Below the pieces are notes generated by a model. It worked only from the letters and a program-made list of their open reading frames with translations, was not told where the DNA came from and did no database searches. A program made the translations under genes and the position numbers. A stretch of 42,675 nt of DNA from NCBI RefSeq assembly GCF_958439165.1, contig NZ_OY288140.1, forward strand, positions 1 through 42,675, written 5' to 3'. Of this stretch, positions 31,923 to 39,603 are shown one piece after another (the stretch's first letter is position 1; each line of letters begins with the position of its first letter). The stretch is from an uncultured Hydrogenophaga sp. GTDB lineage: Bacteria; Pseudomonadota; Gammaproteobacteria; Burkholderiales; Burkholderiaceae_C.

Positions 31923-32222
31923 TCAGGCGGCGGCGGTGGCCAGTGCCTTGACCTTGGCAGACAGGCGGCTCTTGTCGCGAGCGGCCTTGTTCTTGTGGAA
32001 GATGCCCTTGTCGGCGATGGTGTCGACCACGCCCTGCATCTTGGCGAACAGCTCGGTCGCCTTGGTCTTGTCGCCGCTCAGAACGGCTTTTTCGACGTTC
32101 TTGACAGCGGTGCGGTATTTGGAGCGCAGCGAGGAATTCGCGGCATTCAGTTTGACGTCCTGGCGGGCGCGTTTGCGGCCGGAGGCCAGGCGGGGGTTCT
32201 TTTTCTTCGGCTTGGTGGCCAT
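31923..32222 (-). CDS. rpsT: 30S ribosomal protein S20
   Basis: S20 (99 residues) is a small, basic, alanine- and lysine-rich helical protein that binds the 5' domain of 16S rRNA. It begins MATKPKKKNPRLASGRKRARQD. IADKGIFHKNKAARDKSRLSAKV matches the C-terminal family motif. It is divergent from murJ with an 80-base gap, the usual arrangement in this order. Confidence 0.96.
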   Translation of the reverse strand: MATKPKKKNPRLASGRKRARQDVKLNAANSSLRSKYRTAVKNVEKAVLSGDKTKATELFAKMQGVVDTIADKGIFHKNKAARDKSRLSAKVKALATAAA

Positions 32223-32289
32223 GGTGATGTTCCTTGAGTGTTTGTGGATGTTGCCAGCAAAGCCCGCGATTATAGCCCTGCCGCCTCGT

Positions 32290-32295
32290 TACACT
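32290..32295 (+). promoter_or_regulatory. -10 element directly before murJ
   Basis: TACACT ends six bases before the GTG start of murJ, so the transcript would begin at or next to the start codon. No Shine-Dalgarno sequence is present, which fits a leaderless mRNA. Confidence 0.4.
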
Positions 32296-32301
32296 GCGCC
32301 G

Positions 32302-33867
32302 GTGTCGCTCTTCAAGTCCGCCTCCGTCGTATCCCTGCTCACGCTGGCCTCGCGCATCACCGGGCTGGCGCGGGAACTGCTCATGGCGGCCACCTTCGGG
32401 GCCAGCGCCCTGACCGACGCCTTCAACGTCGCCTTCCGCATTCCCAACCTGCTGCGCCGGCTGTTCGCCGAGGGCGCCTTCAGCCAGGCCTTCGTGCCGG
32501 TGCTGGCAGCCGCCCGCGAACAGGACGGCGACGACGCCACCCGCGTGATGATCGGCCAGATCGCCACCGTGCTCGCCTGGGCCCTCACCGTGACCTGCAT
32601 CCTGGGCGTGCTGGCCGCCCCGGTGCTGGTCTACGCCATGGCGGCCGGCCTCAAACAGTCGCCCGAAGGTTTCGAAGCTGCGGTGCTCATGACCCGCTGG
32701 ATGTTCCCCTACATCGCCTTCATGTCGTTCGTGGCGCTGGCGGCGGGCATCCTCAACACCTGGCGCCGTTTTGCGGTACCGGCGGCCACCCCGGTGCTGC
32801 TGAACGTGGCCATGATCAGCGCGGCCCTCTGGGGCGCGCCCTGGTTTGCATCACTGGGTATCGAGCCCATCCTGGCCATGGCCGGCGGGGTGCTGGTCGG
32901 TGGCTGCCTGCAGCTCGGCGTGCAGATCCCGGCGCTGGCACGCCTCGGGCTGCTGCCCCGCGTCGGCCTGACGCCGACGGCCCTGCGGACCGCCTGGAAC
33001 CACCCCGGCACCCGGCGCGTGACCACCCTGATGCTGCCCGCCCTGCTGGGCGTGAGCGTGGCCCAGATATCGCTCCTCATCAACACCCAGATCGCCTCCC
33101 ACCTGGCGGTGGGCAGCGTGAGCTGGCTGACCTATGCCGACCGCCTGATGGAGTTTCCCACCGCGCTGCTGGGCGTGGCCCTGGGCGTGGTGCTGCTGCC
33201 CCAGCTGGCCTCGGCTCAGGCCGCCGGCGACGCGGAGCGTTACAGCGGCCTGCTCGACTGGGGCCTGCGGCTGGTGGTGCTGCTGGCAGTGCCGTGTGCG
33301 GTGGCCCTGCTGACCTTTGCCCAGCCCCTGGTTGCGGTGCTGTACCACTACGGCCGCTTCGGCGCCGCTGATGTCCAGCAGACCGCTGCCGCCCTCATGG
33401 GCTATGGCGCCGGCCTGCTCGGGCTGATCGCCATCAAGGTGCTGGCGCCGGGCTTCTATGCCCGTCAGGACATCCGCACCCCGGTCAGGATTGCCGTGGG
33501 CGTGCTGGTGCTCACCCAGCTGCTGAACATCGCGCTGGTGCCGCTGTTCAACCATGCCGGCCTGGCGCTGGCGATCGGCATCGGCGCCATGGTCAATGCG
33601 CTGTTCCTGCTGGTCGGGCTGATCCGGCGCGGCGCCTACCGGCCTTCGCCGGGATGGCTGAAGTTCCTGCTGCAGGTGCTGGCCGCCAGTGCACTGCTGG
33701 CCGTGCTGCTCATGTGGCTCTCGTCGCGCTTCGTCTGGACCGGTTTCGAGGGGCAGGCGCTGCAGCGCGTCGGCCTGCTGGTGCTGTCGGTGCTGGGCGC
33801 GGTCGTGGTGTATTTCGGGGCATTGCTGCTGTCGGGCCTGTCGCTGCGCCAGTTCGTGCGGAAATGA
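32302..33867 (+). CDS. murJ: Lipid II flippase MurJ
   Basis: MurJ moves lipid II across the inner membrane for peptidoglycan synthesis. The 521 residues hold about 14 membrane helices. The first conserved stretch is ASRITGLARELLMAATFGASALTDAFNVAFRIPNLLRRLFAEGAFSQAFVPV, and FYARQDIRTPVRIAV marks the C-terminal half. The GTG at 32302 gives VSLFKSASVVSLLTLASR, which matches the family N-terminus exactly. A longer in-frame extension upstream would cross rpsT on the other strand and is not coding. Confidence 0.95.
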   Translation: MSLFKSASVVSLLTLASRITGLARELLMAATFGASALTDAFNVAFRIPNLLRRLFAEGAFSQAFVPVLAAAREQDGDDATRVMIGQIATVLAWALTVTCILGVLAAPVLVYAMAAGLKQSPEGFEAAVLMTRWMFPYIAFMSFVALAAGILNTWRRFAVPAATPVLLNVAMISAALWGAPWFASLGIEPILAMAGGVLVGGCLQLGVQIPALARLGLLPRVGLTPTALRTAWNHPGTRRVTTLMLPALLGVSVAQISLLINTQIASHLAVGSVSWLTYADRLMEFPTALLGVALGVVLLPQLASAQAAGDAERYSGLLDWGLRLVVLLAVPCAVALLTFAQPLVAVLYHYGRFGAADVQQTAAALMGYGAGLLGLIAIKVLAPGFYARQDIRTPVRIAVGVLVLTQLLNIALVPLFNHAGLALAIGIGAMVNALFLLVGLIRRGAYRPSPGWLKFLLQVLAASALLAVLLMWLSSRFVWTGFEGQALQRVGLLVLSVLGAVVVYFGALLLSGLSLRQFVRK

Positions 33868-33899
33868 CGTAACCTGAACGCCCACCGCCCGATCCGCCC

Positions 33900-34751
33900 A
33901 TGGACCTCGACTTTTCCGCTCCGACCCCGCTGGGGTACTTCGCCTCCCTGGTGAGCGACGACGACGCCTTTCCGCTGTTCGAGGCCGCCGTGTCGGTGGC
34001 CCAGGACGAATACCCCGATCTGGACGTGCAGCAGGTGCTGGGCGACATCGACCAGATGGTGGCCCGGCTGCGTCGCCGCTGTCCGGACGACGCCGGCCCG
34101 CTGCAGCGGTTGCGGGCGCTCAACCAGTTCTTCTTCCGCGATCTGGGCTTCGGCGGCAACGTCAACAACTACTACGACCCGGACAACAGCTACCTCAATG
34201 CGGTGTTGCGCACCCGGCGCGGCATTCCCATCACGCTGGCGGTACTGTGGATGGAGCTGGCCCAGGGCATGGGCCTGAAGGCCAAGGGCATCAACTTTCC
34301 GGGCCACTTCATGGTCAAGGTCAACCTGCCCAACGGACAGGTGGTGATCGACCCGTTCAGCGGCCAGTCGCTCAGCCGCGACGAGCTGGCCGAGCGTCTG
34401 GAGCCCTACAAGCGCCGCAACGGCCTGGTGGACGACTTCGATGTGCCGGTCGGCCTGTACCTGCAGGCCGCCCAGCCGCGCGACATCCTGGCCCGCCTGC
34501 TGCGCAACCTGAAGGAGATCCACCGGGCACAGGAAGACTGGCTGCGGTTGATCGCCGTGCAGGACCGGCTGCTGATCCTCCTGCCCGACGCCTGGACCGA
34601 GTACCGCGACCGCGGCCTGGCCTGGGCCGAGCTGGGCGAGGCCCGGCTGGCGGTGGCCGATCTGGACATCTACGTGGTGCATGCCGACGATCCGCTGGAC
34701 CGCGAAGCCATCACCCAGCGGCTGCAGGAACTGCGGCGCGCCCTGAACTGA
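33900..34751 (+). CDS. SirB1-family transglutaminase-like/TPR protein
   Basis: This 283-residue protein has the SirB1 (transglutaminase-like core 2) motif LNQFFFRDLGFGGNVNNYYDPDNSYLNAVLRTRRGIPITLAVLWMELAQGMGLKAKGINFPGHFMV, about residues 75-145. TPR-like helices follow at the C-terminus (LRLIAVQDRLLILLPDAWTEYRDRGLAWAELGEARLAVADLD). The family's Cys-type nucleophile is absent: the PITLAVL strand has no Cys. A binding rather than enzymatic role is therefore likely. It lies 32 bases after murJ. Confidence 0.85.
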   Translation: MDLDFSAPTPLGYFASLVSDDDAFPLFEAAVSVAQDEYPDLDVQQVLGDIDQMVARLRRRCPDDAGPLQRLRALNQFFFRDLGFGGNVNNYYDPDNSYLNAVLRTRRGIPITLAVLWMELAQGMGLKAKGINFPGHFMVKVNLPNGQVVIDPFSGQSLSRDELAERLEPYKRRNGLVDDFDVPVGLYLQAAQPRDILARLLRNLKEIHRAQEDWLRLIAVQDRLLILLPDAWTEYRDRGLAWAELGEARLAVADLDIYVVHADDPLDREAITQRLQELRRALN

Positions 34752-34814
34752 TGTGTCTGCCGCGACCGGCGGCGTGCATGCGGGTGTGAGCGGTGTTTCG
34801 GCGTGTAAGACCGT

Positions 34815-34843
34815 TTGACGCCGATGGGGTCAGCCCAGAACAT
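34815..34843 (+). promoter_or_regulatory. Candidate promoter for the PA2779-PA2778 pair
   Basis: TTGACG (34815-34820) is followed after 17 bases by GAACAT (34838-34843), a weak -10. It lies 34 bases before the PA2779-like ATG, at the start of a likely three-gene unit. Confidence 0.35.
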
Positions 34844-34877
34844 CCGCCCCGCCGATCCACAACCCAGAACCAACGAC

Positions 34878-35270
34878 ATGACCCAGAAAATCTACCGTGC
34901 TGTGGCTTGCGCCCTCATTCCCGCCATGACCCTGGGCAGCCTGCCGCTGCAGGCCCAGGCCGGCATCGTGGGCACCGAACAGGCCCTGGTGACCCCGGCC
35001 GGCCAGGCCGACCGTGACCGCGTGAGCAGCTTCCTGGCCCGCGAGGACGTCCGCCAGGAGCTCATGGCCCAGGGCGTGAACACCGACGACGCGATTGCCC
35101 GCGTTCAAGCCATGTCGGATGCCGAGGTGGCCCAGCTGGCCCAGCGCGTCGACAAGGCCCCCGCAGGCGCCGGCGTCGTGGGCGTGCTGTTCACCGTCTT
35201 CCTGATCCTGCTGGTCACCGACATCCTGGGCTTCACCAAGGTCTACCCGTTCACCCGCCCGATCCGATGA
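34878..35270 (+). CDS. PA2779-family small membrane protein
   Basis: This 130-residue protein has a signal peptide (IYRAVACALIPAMTLGSLPLQAQA), a helical periplasmic part (DRDRVSSFLAREDVRQELMAQGVNTDDAIARVQAMSDAEVAQLAQRVDKAPAG) and a C-terminal membrane helix (GVVGVLFTVFLILLVTDILGF) with a short basic tail. It matches the PA2779 family, which has no known function. It overlaps the following PA2778-type peptidase gene by ATGA, the usual pairing. The start at 34878 begins the signal peptide. Confidence 0.85.
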   Translation: MTQKIYRAVACALIPAMTLGSLPLQAQAGIVGTEQALVTPAGQADRDRVSSFLAREDVRQELMAQGVNTDDAIARVQAMSDAEVAQLAQRVDKAPAGAGVVGVLFTVFLILLVTDILGFTKVYPFTRPIR

Positions 35271-36229
35271 CAGATCCCCGCCCGGGACGCACAACCCCCG
35301 CCCTGGCGGGGGTTGTGCTTTGCGTGGCCCTGCTGGCCGGCTGTGCCGCGCCTCCCCAGGTGGCCCGGTTGCAGGCCGACTGGCCGAGCGGATTGCCAGC
35401 CCGCACGCTGCTCACCCGCGTGCCCTTCATCCCGCAGGACGACTTTCTCTGCGGCCCGGCCACGCTGGCCATGGTCTCGCAGGCTGCCGGCCGCCCGGTG
35501 AGCGCCGAGCAGCTCACGCCGCAGGTGTACCTGCCGGGGCGCCAGGGTGCGCTGCAGACCGAAATGCTGGCCGCCGCCCGCCGGCAGGGCTTGGTGGCCT
35601 ATCCGCTGGCACCCGACCTGCGCACGCTGCTGACCGAAGTGGCCGCCGGTGAACCGGTGCTGGTGCTGCAGAACCTCTCGCTGCCGATCGCGCCCCAGTG
35701 GCACTACGCCGTGGCGGTGGGCTACGACCGCAGCCGCGACGAGATCGTGCTGCATTCCGGCACCACGGCCCGCATGCCCATGGCCCTGTCGACCTTCGAA
35801 CGCACCTGGGCCCGCAGCGAGCACTGGGCCGTGCGGGTGACCGCGCCCGACCGCCTGCCTGCCACGGCCGACGCCGACGGCTGGGCCAATGCCGTGGCAG
35901 CCCTGGAACGCTCCGACGTGCAGGCGGCCCACCTGGCTTACCGCACCGGCCTGCGCCGCTGGCCGGATCACCGCATCCTGCTGCTCGGGCTGGGCAACAC
36001 CCATTACACCCAGGGGCGACGAGATCAGGCGGTGACGGCCTACACCGCTGCGGTGCGTGCCCACCCGGACTTTGCCGACGCCTGGAACAACCTGGCCCAG
36101 GCGCGGCTGGACCTCGGGCAGCTGCCACAGGCCCGCGAGGCGGTTCGCCGGGCCGTGGCCCTGGGCGGTCCACGGCAGGCCGACTACCTGAAGCTGCAGG
36201 CCACCATCGAATCGAGGCGCCAGCCATGA
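35267..36229 (+). CDS. PA2778-family C39-like cysteine peptidase lipoprotein with TPRs
   Basis: This 320-residue lipoprotein has the lipobox VALLAGC (Cys at about 26). A papain-like C39 domain follows, with the nucleophile in PQDDFLCGPATLAMVSQAAG and His in QWHYAVAVGYD. The TPR-type C-terminus is VAALERSDVQAAHLAYRTGLRRWPDHRILLLGLGNTHYTQGRRDQAVTAYTAAVRAHPDFADAWNNLAQARLDLG. It probably acts in the periplasm at a membrane. Partner of the PA2779-like protein. A terminator-like hairpin (35289-35318) lies within its first codons. Confidence 0.87.
   Translation: MTDPRPGRTTPALAGVVLCVALLAGCAAPPQVARLQADWPSGLPARTLLTRVPFIPQDDFLCGPATLAMVSQAAGRPVSAEQLTPQVYLPGRQGALQTEMLAAARRQGLVAYPLAPDLRTLLTEVAAGEPVLVLQNLSLPIAPQWHYAVAVGYDRSRDEIVLHSGTTARMPMALSTFERTWARSEHWAVRVTAPDRLPATADADGWANAVAALERSDVQAAHLAYRTGLRRWPDHRILLLGLGNTHYTQGRRDQAVTAYTAAVRAHPDFADAWNNLAQARLDLGQLPQAREAVRRAVALGGPRQADYLKLQATIESRRQP
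35289..35318 (+). repeat. Perfect long hairpin inside the 5' end of the PA2778-type gene
   Basis: GCACAACCCCCGC pairs perfectly with GCGGGGGTTGTGC around CCTG, and TTTGCG follows. It begins 19 bases after the PA2779-like stop codon, within codons 8-18 of the peptidase gene. It looks like an intrinsic terminator with a short T-run and could lower expression of the distal gene. Confidence 0.75.
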
Positions 36230-36855
36230 CCCGGTTGTTGCTGGTGGGTGCGACCGGACTGGTGGGCGGCCATGTGCTGGAACAGGCGCTGGTCGATCAC
36301 CGCATCACGGCGGTGGTGGCGCCCACCCGGCGGGCACTGGTGCCGCGCCCGGGGCTGATCAATCCGGTGGTCGACTTCGATCGCCTGCCGCAGGACGCTG
36401 ACTGGTGGGCGGTGGATGCGGTGGTCTGCACCCTGGGCACCACCGCGCGCAAGGCGGGCAGCCCGCAGGCCTTCTACCGGGTCGATCACGACCACCCGCT
36501 GGAAGTGGCCTACCTGGCCCGCCGCCACGGCGCGCGGGCCTACGCGCTCAATTCGGCGCTGGGTGCGGATGCTAGCTCGCGGGTGTTCTACCTGCGCACC
36601 AAGGGCGAGATCGAGCGCGATCTGCAGGCGGTGGGCTACCCCTCGCTCACGCTGGTGCGCCCCGGACTGATCGGTGGCGCACGGGCGGAAAGCCGGCCGC
36701 TGGAACGCATGGCCGTGGTGGCGTCCGGCTGGGTCCAGCCGCTGCTGCCGCGGCGCTGGCGCGTGGTCCCGGCCGAGCGCATCGCCCGCCACCTGCTGGA
36801 GGCGGCGGTCAGCGGTTCGCCCGGGGTTCGCGTGCTGCCGTCCGAAGCGCTCTAG
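36226..36855 (+). CDS. NAD(P)-binding short-chain oxidoreductase-like protein
   Basis: This 209-residue Rossmann protein has GATGLVGGHVLEQAL at the N-terminus and YLRTKGEIERDLQAVGYPSLTLVRPGLIGG, which includes a YxxxK arrangement. It resembles the HTATIP2/NAD(P)H-binding group; the substrate is unknown. Its ATG overlaps the peptidase stop (ATGA). Its last 47 bases overlap the end of the convergent GlxA-type gene. Confidence 0.82.
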   Translation: MTRLLLVGATGLVGGHVLEQALVDHRITAVVAPTRRALVPRPGLINPVVDFDRLPQDADWWAVDAVVCTLGTTARKAGSPQAFYRVDHDHPLEVAYLARRHGARAYALNSALGADASSRVFYLRTKGEIERDLQAVGYPSLTLVRPGLIGGARAESRPLERMAVVASGWVQPLLPRRWRVVPAERIARHLLEAAVSGSPGVRVLPSEAL

Positions 36856-37810
36856 GCGTGGCGGCGCGACCGGTGGCCTGCCAGCTGCGGCGCAGCTGAA
36901 CGTCCGAGCTGAACCCGGCCAGTTCGGCAGCCCGGGCCACCGGGTGGCCGGCAGCCAGGGCCGCCTCGGCCAGCGCCAGCCGGAGCCCGCGCAGGTAGTG
37001 GCTGGGTGCCACGCCTGCGTGCTGCTCGAACAGCCGGGTGAGATGCCGCGGCGACGTGGCTGCCAGCGAAGCCATGGCCGGCACGGTCCAAGGCCTCTGG
37101 GGTTCGCGGCTGACCGCGTCCTGGACCCGGTGCAGGCCCGGGTGCAGGTGGTTGCGGTGCAGCAGGAAGGGCGACAGCTCCGGATCGTCCGGTCCCCGGC
37201 GCAGGGCCAGCGCCAGGTTCTGCGCCACCTCGGCAGCCAGGGCCGGCCCGCACCGGACCGAAATGCGGTGCAGCATCAGATCGATGCCGGTGGTCACGCC
37301 GGCGCTGGTCCAGACCGGACCGTCCTGCACGAACAGCCGGTTGGACACCACCTCGCAACCCGAAGCCTTGCGCCGCAGTTCCTCCAGGTGAGCATGGTGG
37401 GTGGTGGCGTGCCGGCCCGCCAGCAGCCCGGCCAGCCCGGCCACCACGGCCCCGGCACAGATGGCCACCAGCTCCTGGCGGTCGGCCTGCAGACGCAGGC
37501 CCTGCAGCCAGTGGACCAGGGCACGGCCGGGGGCATCGTCGAGCCGTACTTCGTCCCCCGGCTGGCCGATCAGCACCACCCACGACGGCATGGGCCAGGC
37601 TTGTGGCAGCGGCTCCAGGCCGGTCACCCGCAGGCCGACCGACGTGGGCACTTCGGCCACCGGCCCGGTGAAGTGCAGTTTGAAGGCCGGCGGCCGGCCC
37701 TGCTGTTCCAGACACTGGTTGGCCATGCGCAGCGCTTCGGCCGGGCCGGCCCAGTCCAGTGCCAGGCTGTGCGGCAGCAGCACGAAGAAGACCTGCACCG
37801 GTGTCTGCAT
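36809..37810 (-). CDS. GlxA-type transcriptional regulator (DJ-1/PfpI plus AraC domains)
   Basis: This 333-residue regulator has an N-terminal DJ-1/PfpI domain (FFVLLPHSLALDWAGPAEALRMAN at the start, the elbow cysteine in VAICAGAVVAGLAGLLAG and TSAGVTTGIDLMLH) and a C-terminal AraC helix-turn-helix pair (WTVPAMASLAATSPRHLTRLFEQHAGVAPSHYLRGLRLALAEAAL...ELAGFSSDVQLRRSW). It lies twelve bases after the cysteine hydrolase gene on the same strand and probably controls it. The effector is unknown. Confidence 0.9.
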   Translation of the reverse strand: MQTPVQVFFVLLPHSLALDWAGPAEALRMANQCLEQQGRPPAFKLHFTGPVAEVPTSVGLRVTGLEPLPQAWPMPSWVVLIGQPGDEVRLDDAPGRALVHWLQGLRLQADRQELVAICAGAVVAGLAGLLAGRHATTHHAHLEELRRKASGCEVVSNRLFVQDGPVWTSAGVTTGIDLMLHRISVRCGPALAAEVAQNLALALRRGPDDPELSPFLLHRNHLHPGLHRVQDAVSREPQRPWTVPAMASLAATSPRHLTRLFEQHAGVAPSHYLRGLRLALAEAALAAGHPVARAAELAGFSSDVQLRRSWQATGRAATPRALRTAAREPRANR

Positions 37811-37822
37811 GGCCAGCAGCGG

Positions 37823-38386
37823 TCAGGCGGCCTGCCAGCGGGCGGTCGCTTCTGCCACGCTGCAGACCTGGGCGAAGCGGCCGTCGAGCACGGCGGCGGT
37901 GCGGTGCCGGATCTGTTCGGCGGTCAGCAGCCGGCCCTCGGTGTCGGGCATGTCGAAGGTGTGGGTGGCTTCGGTGACGAAGTCCACCTCCCAGCCGAGG
38001 TCCGACGCGTGGCGGGCCGTGGTTTCGCAGCACTGCTCGGTGCGGATGCCGCTGATGACCACCCGGCCGATGCCCTGCTGTACCAGCCAGACGTCCAGCC
38101 CGGTGCCCACCAGGGCGCTGTGGCGGGCCTTGTGCACGGTCAGCGCAGCGTCGAAGGCCATCAGCCCTTCGAGGGGTCGCACCAGCCCGCTGGCATGGGA
38201 GAAAGGGTTGTCCGGTGTGTCCGGCTCATCGGCGTGCAGCACCCGCACCACCGGAATCCGGTCGGCGAGTGCGGCTGCGATGAGCGCGTTCTGGGCCTGC
38301 AGGTAGCGGGGCAGGGCGGCGGCATCGAAGTACGGGCGGTGCCGGAACGACTCCTGCACATCGATCACGATCAGACACGACTTCAT
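37823..38386 (-). CDS. Isochorismatase-family cysteine hydrolase
   Basis: This 187-residue hydrolase has the Asp/Lys/Cys triad typical of the family: Asp in CLIVIDVQESF, Lys in LTVHKARHSAL and Cys in ISGIRTEQCCETTARHASD. Such enzymes cleave amides (nicotinamidase-like) or isochorismate. The residue context points to an amidase, but the substrate is not evident. It is paired with the GlxA-type regulator. Confidence 0.88.
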   Translation of the reverse strand: MKSCLIVIDVQESFRHRPYFDAAALPRYLQAQNALIAAALADRIPVVRVLHADEPDTPDNPFSHASGLVRPLEGLMAFDAALTVHKARHSALVGTGLDVWLVQQGIGRVVISGIRTEQCCETTARHASDLGWEVDFVTEATHTFDMPDTEGRLLTAEQIRHRTAAVLDGRFAQVCSVAEATARWQAA

Positions 38387-38428
38387 CGGGGGGCTCCTTC
38401 AACGGTGGGGTTGTGAAGTCCCGAGTCT

Positions 38429-38458
38429 GGGTGGCGGCGACCGTGCTGTCCGCCACCC
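38429..38458 (-). terminator. Hairpin after purM
   Basis: GGGTGGCGG pairs with CCGCCACCC across a 12-base loop, 22 bases after the purM stop. It is a stable stem but without a T-run, so termination may be partial. Confidence 0.4.
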
Positions 38459-38480
38459 GGTCAGACAGAAAACGGACGTT

Positions 38481-39518
38481 TCAGGACACGGCCACCGGGG
38501 CGGTGGCGCCACGTTCGGCGATCACCCCGATCTCGTGCACCGTCTCGCCCAGACCGCGCAGGGTGGCGGCGCAGGCAGCGGCCTCGTCGGCGGCGATCAC
38601 CACCACCATGCCGATGCCGTTGTTGAAGGTGCGGTTCATCTCGATGTCGTCGATGCCGGCCGTGGCCTGCAGCCAGGCAAACAGCTCGCTCTGCGGCCAG
38701 CTGCCCTTCTTCAGGTGCGCGGCGGTGCCTTCCGGCAGCACGCGAGGGATGTTCTCCAGCAGACCGCCGCCGGTGATGTGGGCCAGGGCCTTGATCGGGT
38801 GCTGCGCCAGTGCGGCCAGCACGTTCTTCACATAGAGGCGGGTCGGCTTCATGACCGCTTCCTTGAACGGCAGGCCGTCCAGGGTGGCGGGCAGGTTGCC
38901 GGCAGCACGTTCGATGCACTTGCGCACCAGCGAGAAGCCGTTGGAATGCACGCCGTGCGAGGCCAGACCCAGCACCACGTCGCCCGGCTTCACGTCCTGC
39001 CCCGAGAGGATCTTGCTCTTCTCGACCGCACCGACACAGAAGCCGGCCAGGTCGTATTCGCCGGCCGGGTACATGCCCGGCATTTCGGCCGTCTCGCCAC
39101 CGATCAGGGCGCAACCGGACAGCTCGCAACCCTTGGCGATGCCGCCGACCACGGCCGCGGCGGTGTCGACATCGAGCTTGCCGCAGGCGAAGTAGTCCAG
39201 GAAGAACAGGGGCTCGGCGCCTTGCACCAGCACGTCGTTCACGCTCATGGCCACCAGATCGATGCCCACGGTGTCGTGCATGTTCCATTCGAACGCCAGC
39301 TTGAGCTTGGTGCCCACACCGTCGGTGCCGCTCACCAGAACCGGCTCCCGGTAGCGCTTGGGCACCTCGAACAGGGCGCCGAAACCGCCGATGCCGGCCA
39401 GCACGCCTTCGCGTATGGTTTTCTTCGCCAGGGGCTTGATGCGGTCGACCAGGGCGTCACCGGCGTCGATGTCGACACCGGCGTCTTTGTAGGAGAGGGG
39501 GGTGTGGTTCTGGCTCAT
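38481..39518 (-). CDS. purM: Phosphoribosylformylglycinamidine cyclo-ligase
   Basis: PurM closes the imidazole ring of purines (FGAM to AIR, ATP-dependent). The 345 residues begin LSYKDAGVDIDAGDALVDRIKP and carry EPVLVSGTDGVGTKLKLAF, VAMSVNDVLVQGAEPLFFLDYFACGKL, GGETAEMPGMY and AHITGGGLLENIPRVLP, all PurM signatures. It is divergent from the AI-2E transporter gene. The start at 39518 gives MSQNHTPLSYKDAG. Confidence 0.97.
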   Translation of the reverse strand: MSQNHTPLSYKDAGVDIDAGDALVDRIKPLAKKTIREGVLAGIGGFGALFEVPKRYREPVLVSGTDGVGTKLKLAFEWNMHDTVGIDLVAMSVNDVLVQGAEPLFFLDYFACGKLDVDTAAAVVGGIAKGCELSGCALIGGETAEMPGMYPAGEYDLAGFCVGAVEKSKILSGQDVKPGDVVLGLASHGVHSNGFSLVRKCIERAAGNLPATLDGLPFKEAVMKPTRLYVKNVLAALAQHPIKALAHITGGGLLENIPRVLPEGTAAHLKKGSWPQSELFAWLQATAGIDDIEMNRTFNNGIGMVVVIAADEAAACAATLRGLGETVHEIGVIAERGATAPVAVS

Positions 39519-39603
39519 GGATGGCGGACGCAGGGCGGCCGAATAGAATTTGGGCTGGATTTTAAGGGTTGGCCCCGTGTGGCAGCCCACACACCACACC
39601 TGC

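Noticed and set aside
33900..34751. SirB1-type protein as an active transglutaminase or protease
   Set aside because: No cysteine is present at the expected nucleophile position, so I do not claim enzymatic activity.
36674..38416. Plus-strand open frame of 580 codons across the GlxA-type and hydrolase genes
   Set aside because: It covers two well-supported minus-strand genes and their gap; low-complexity composition.
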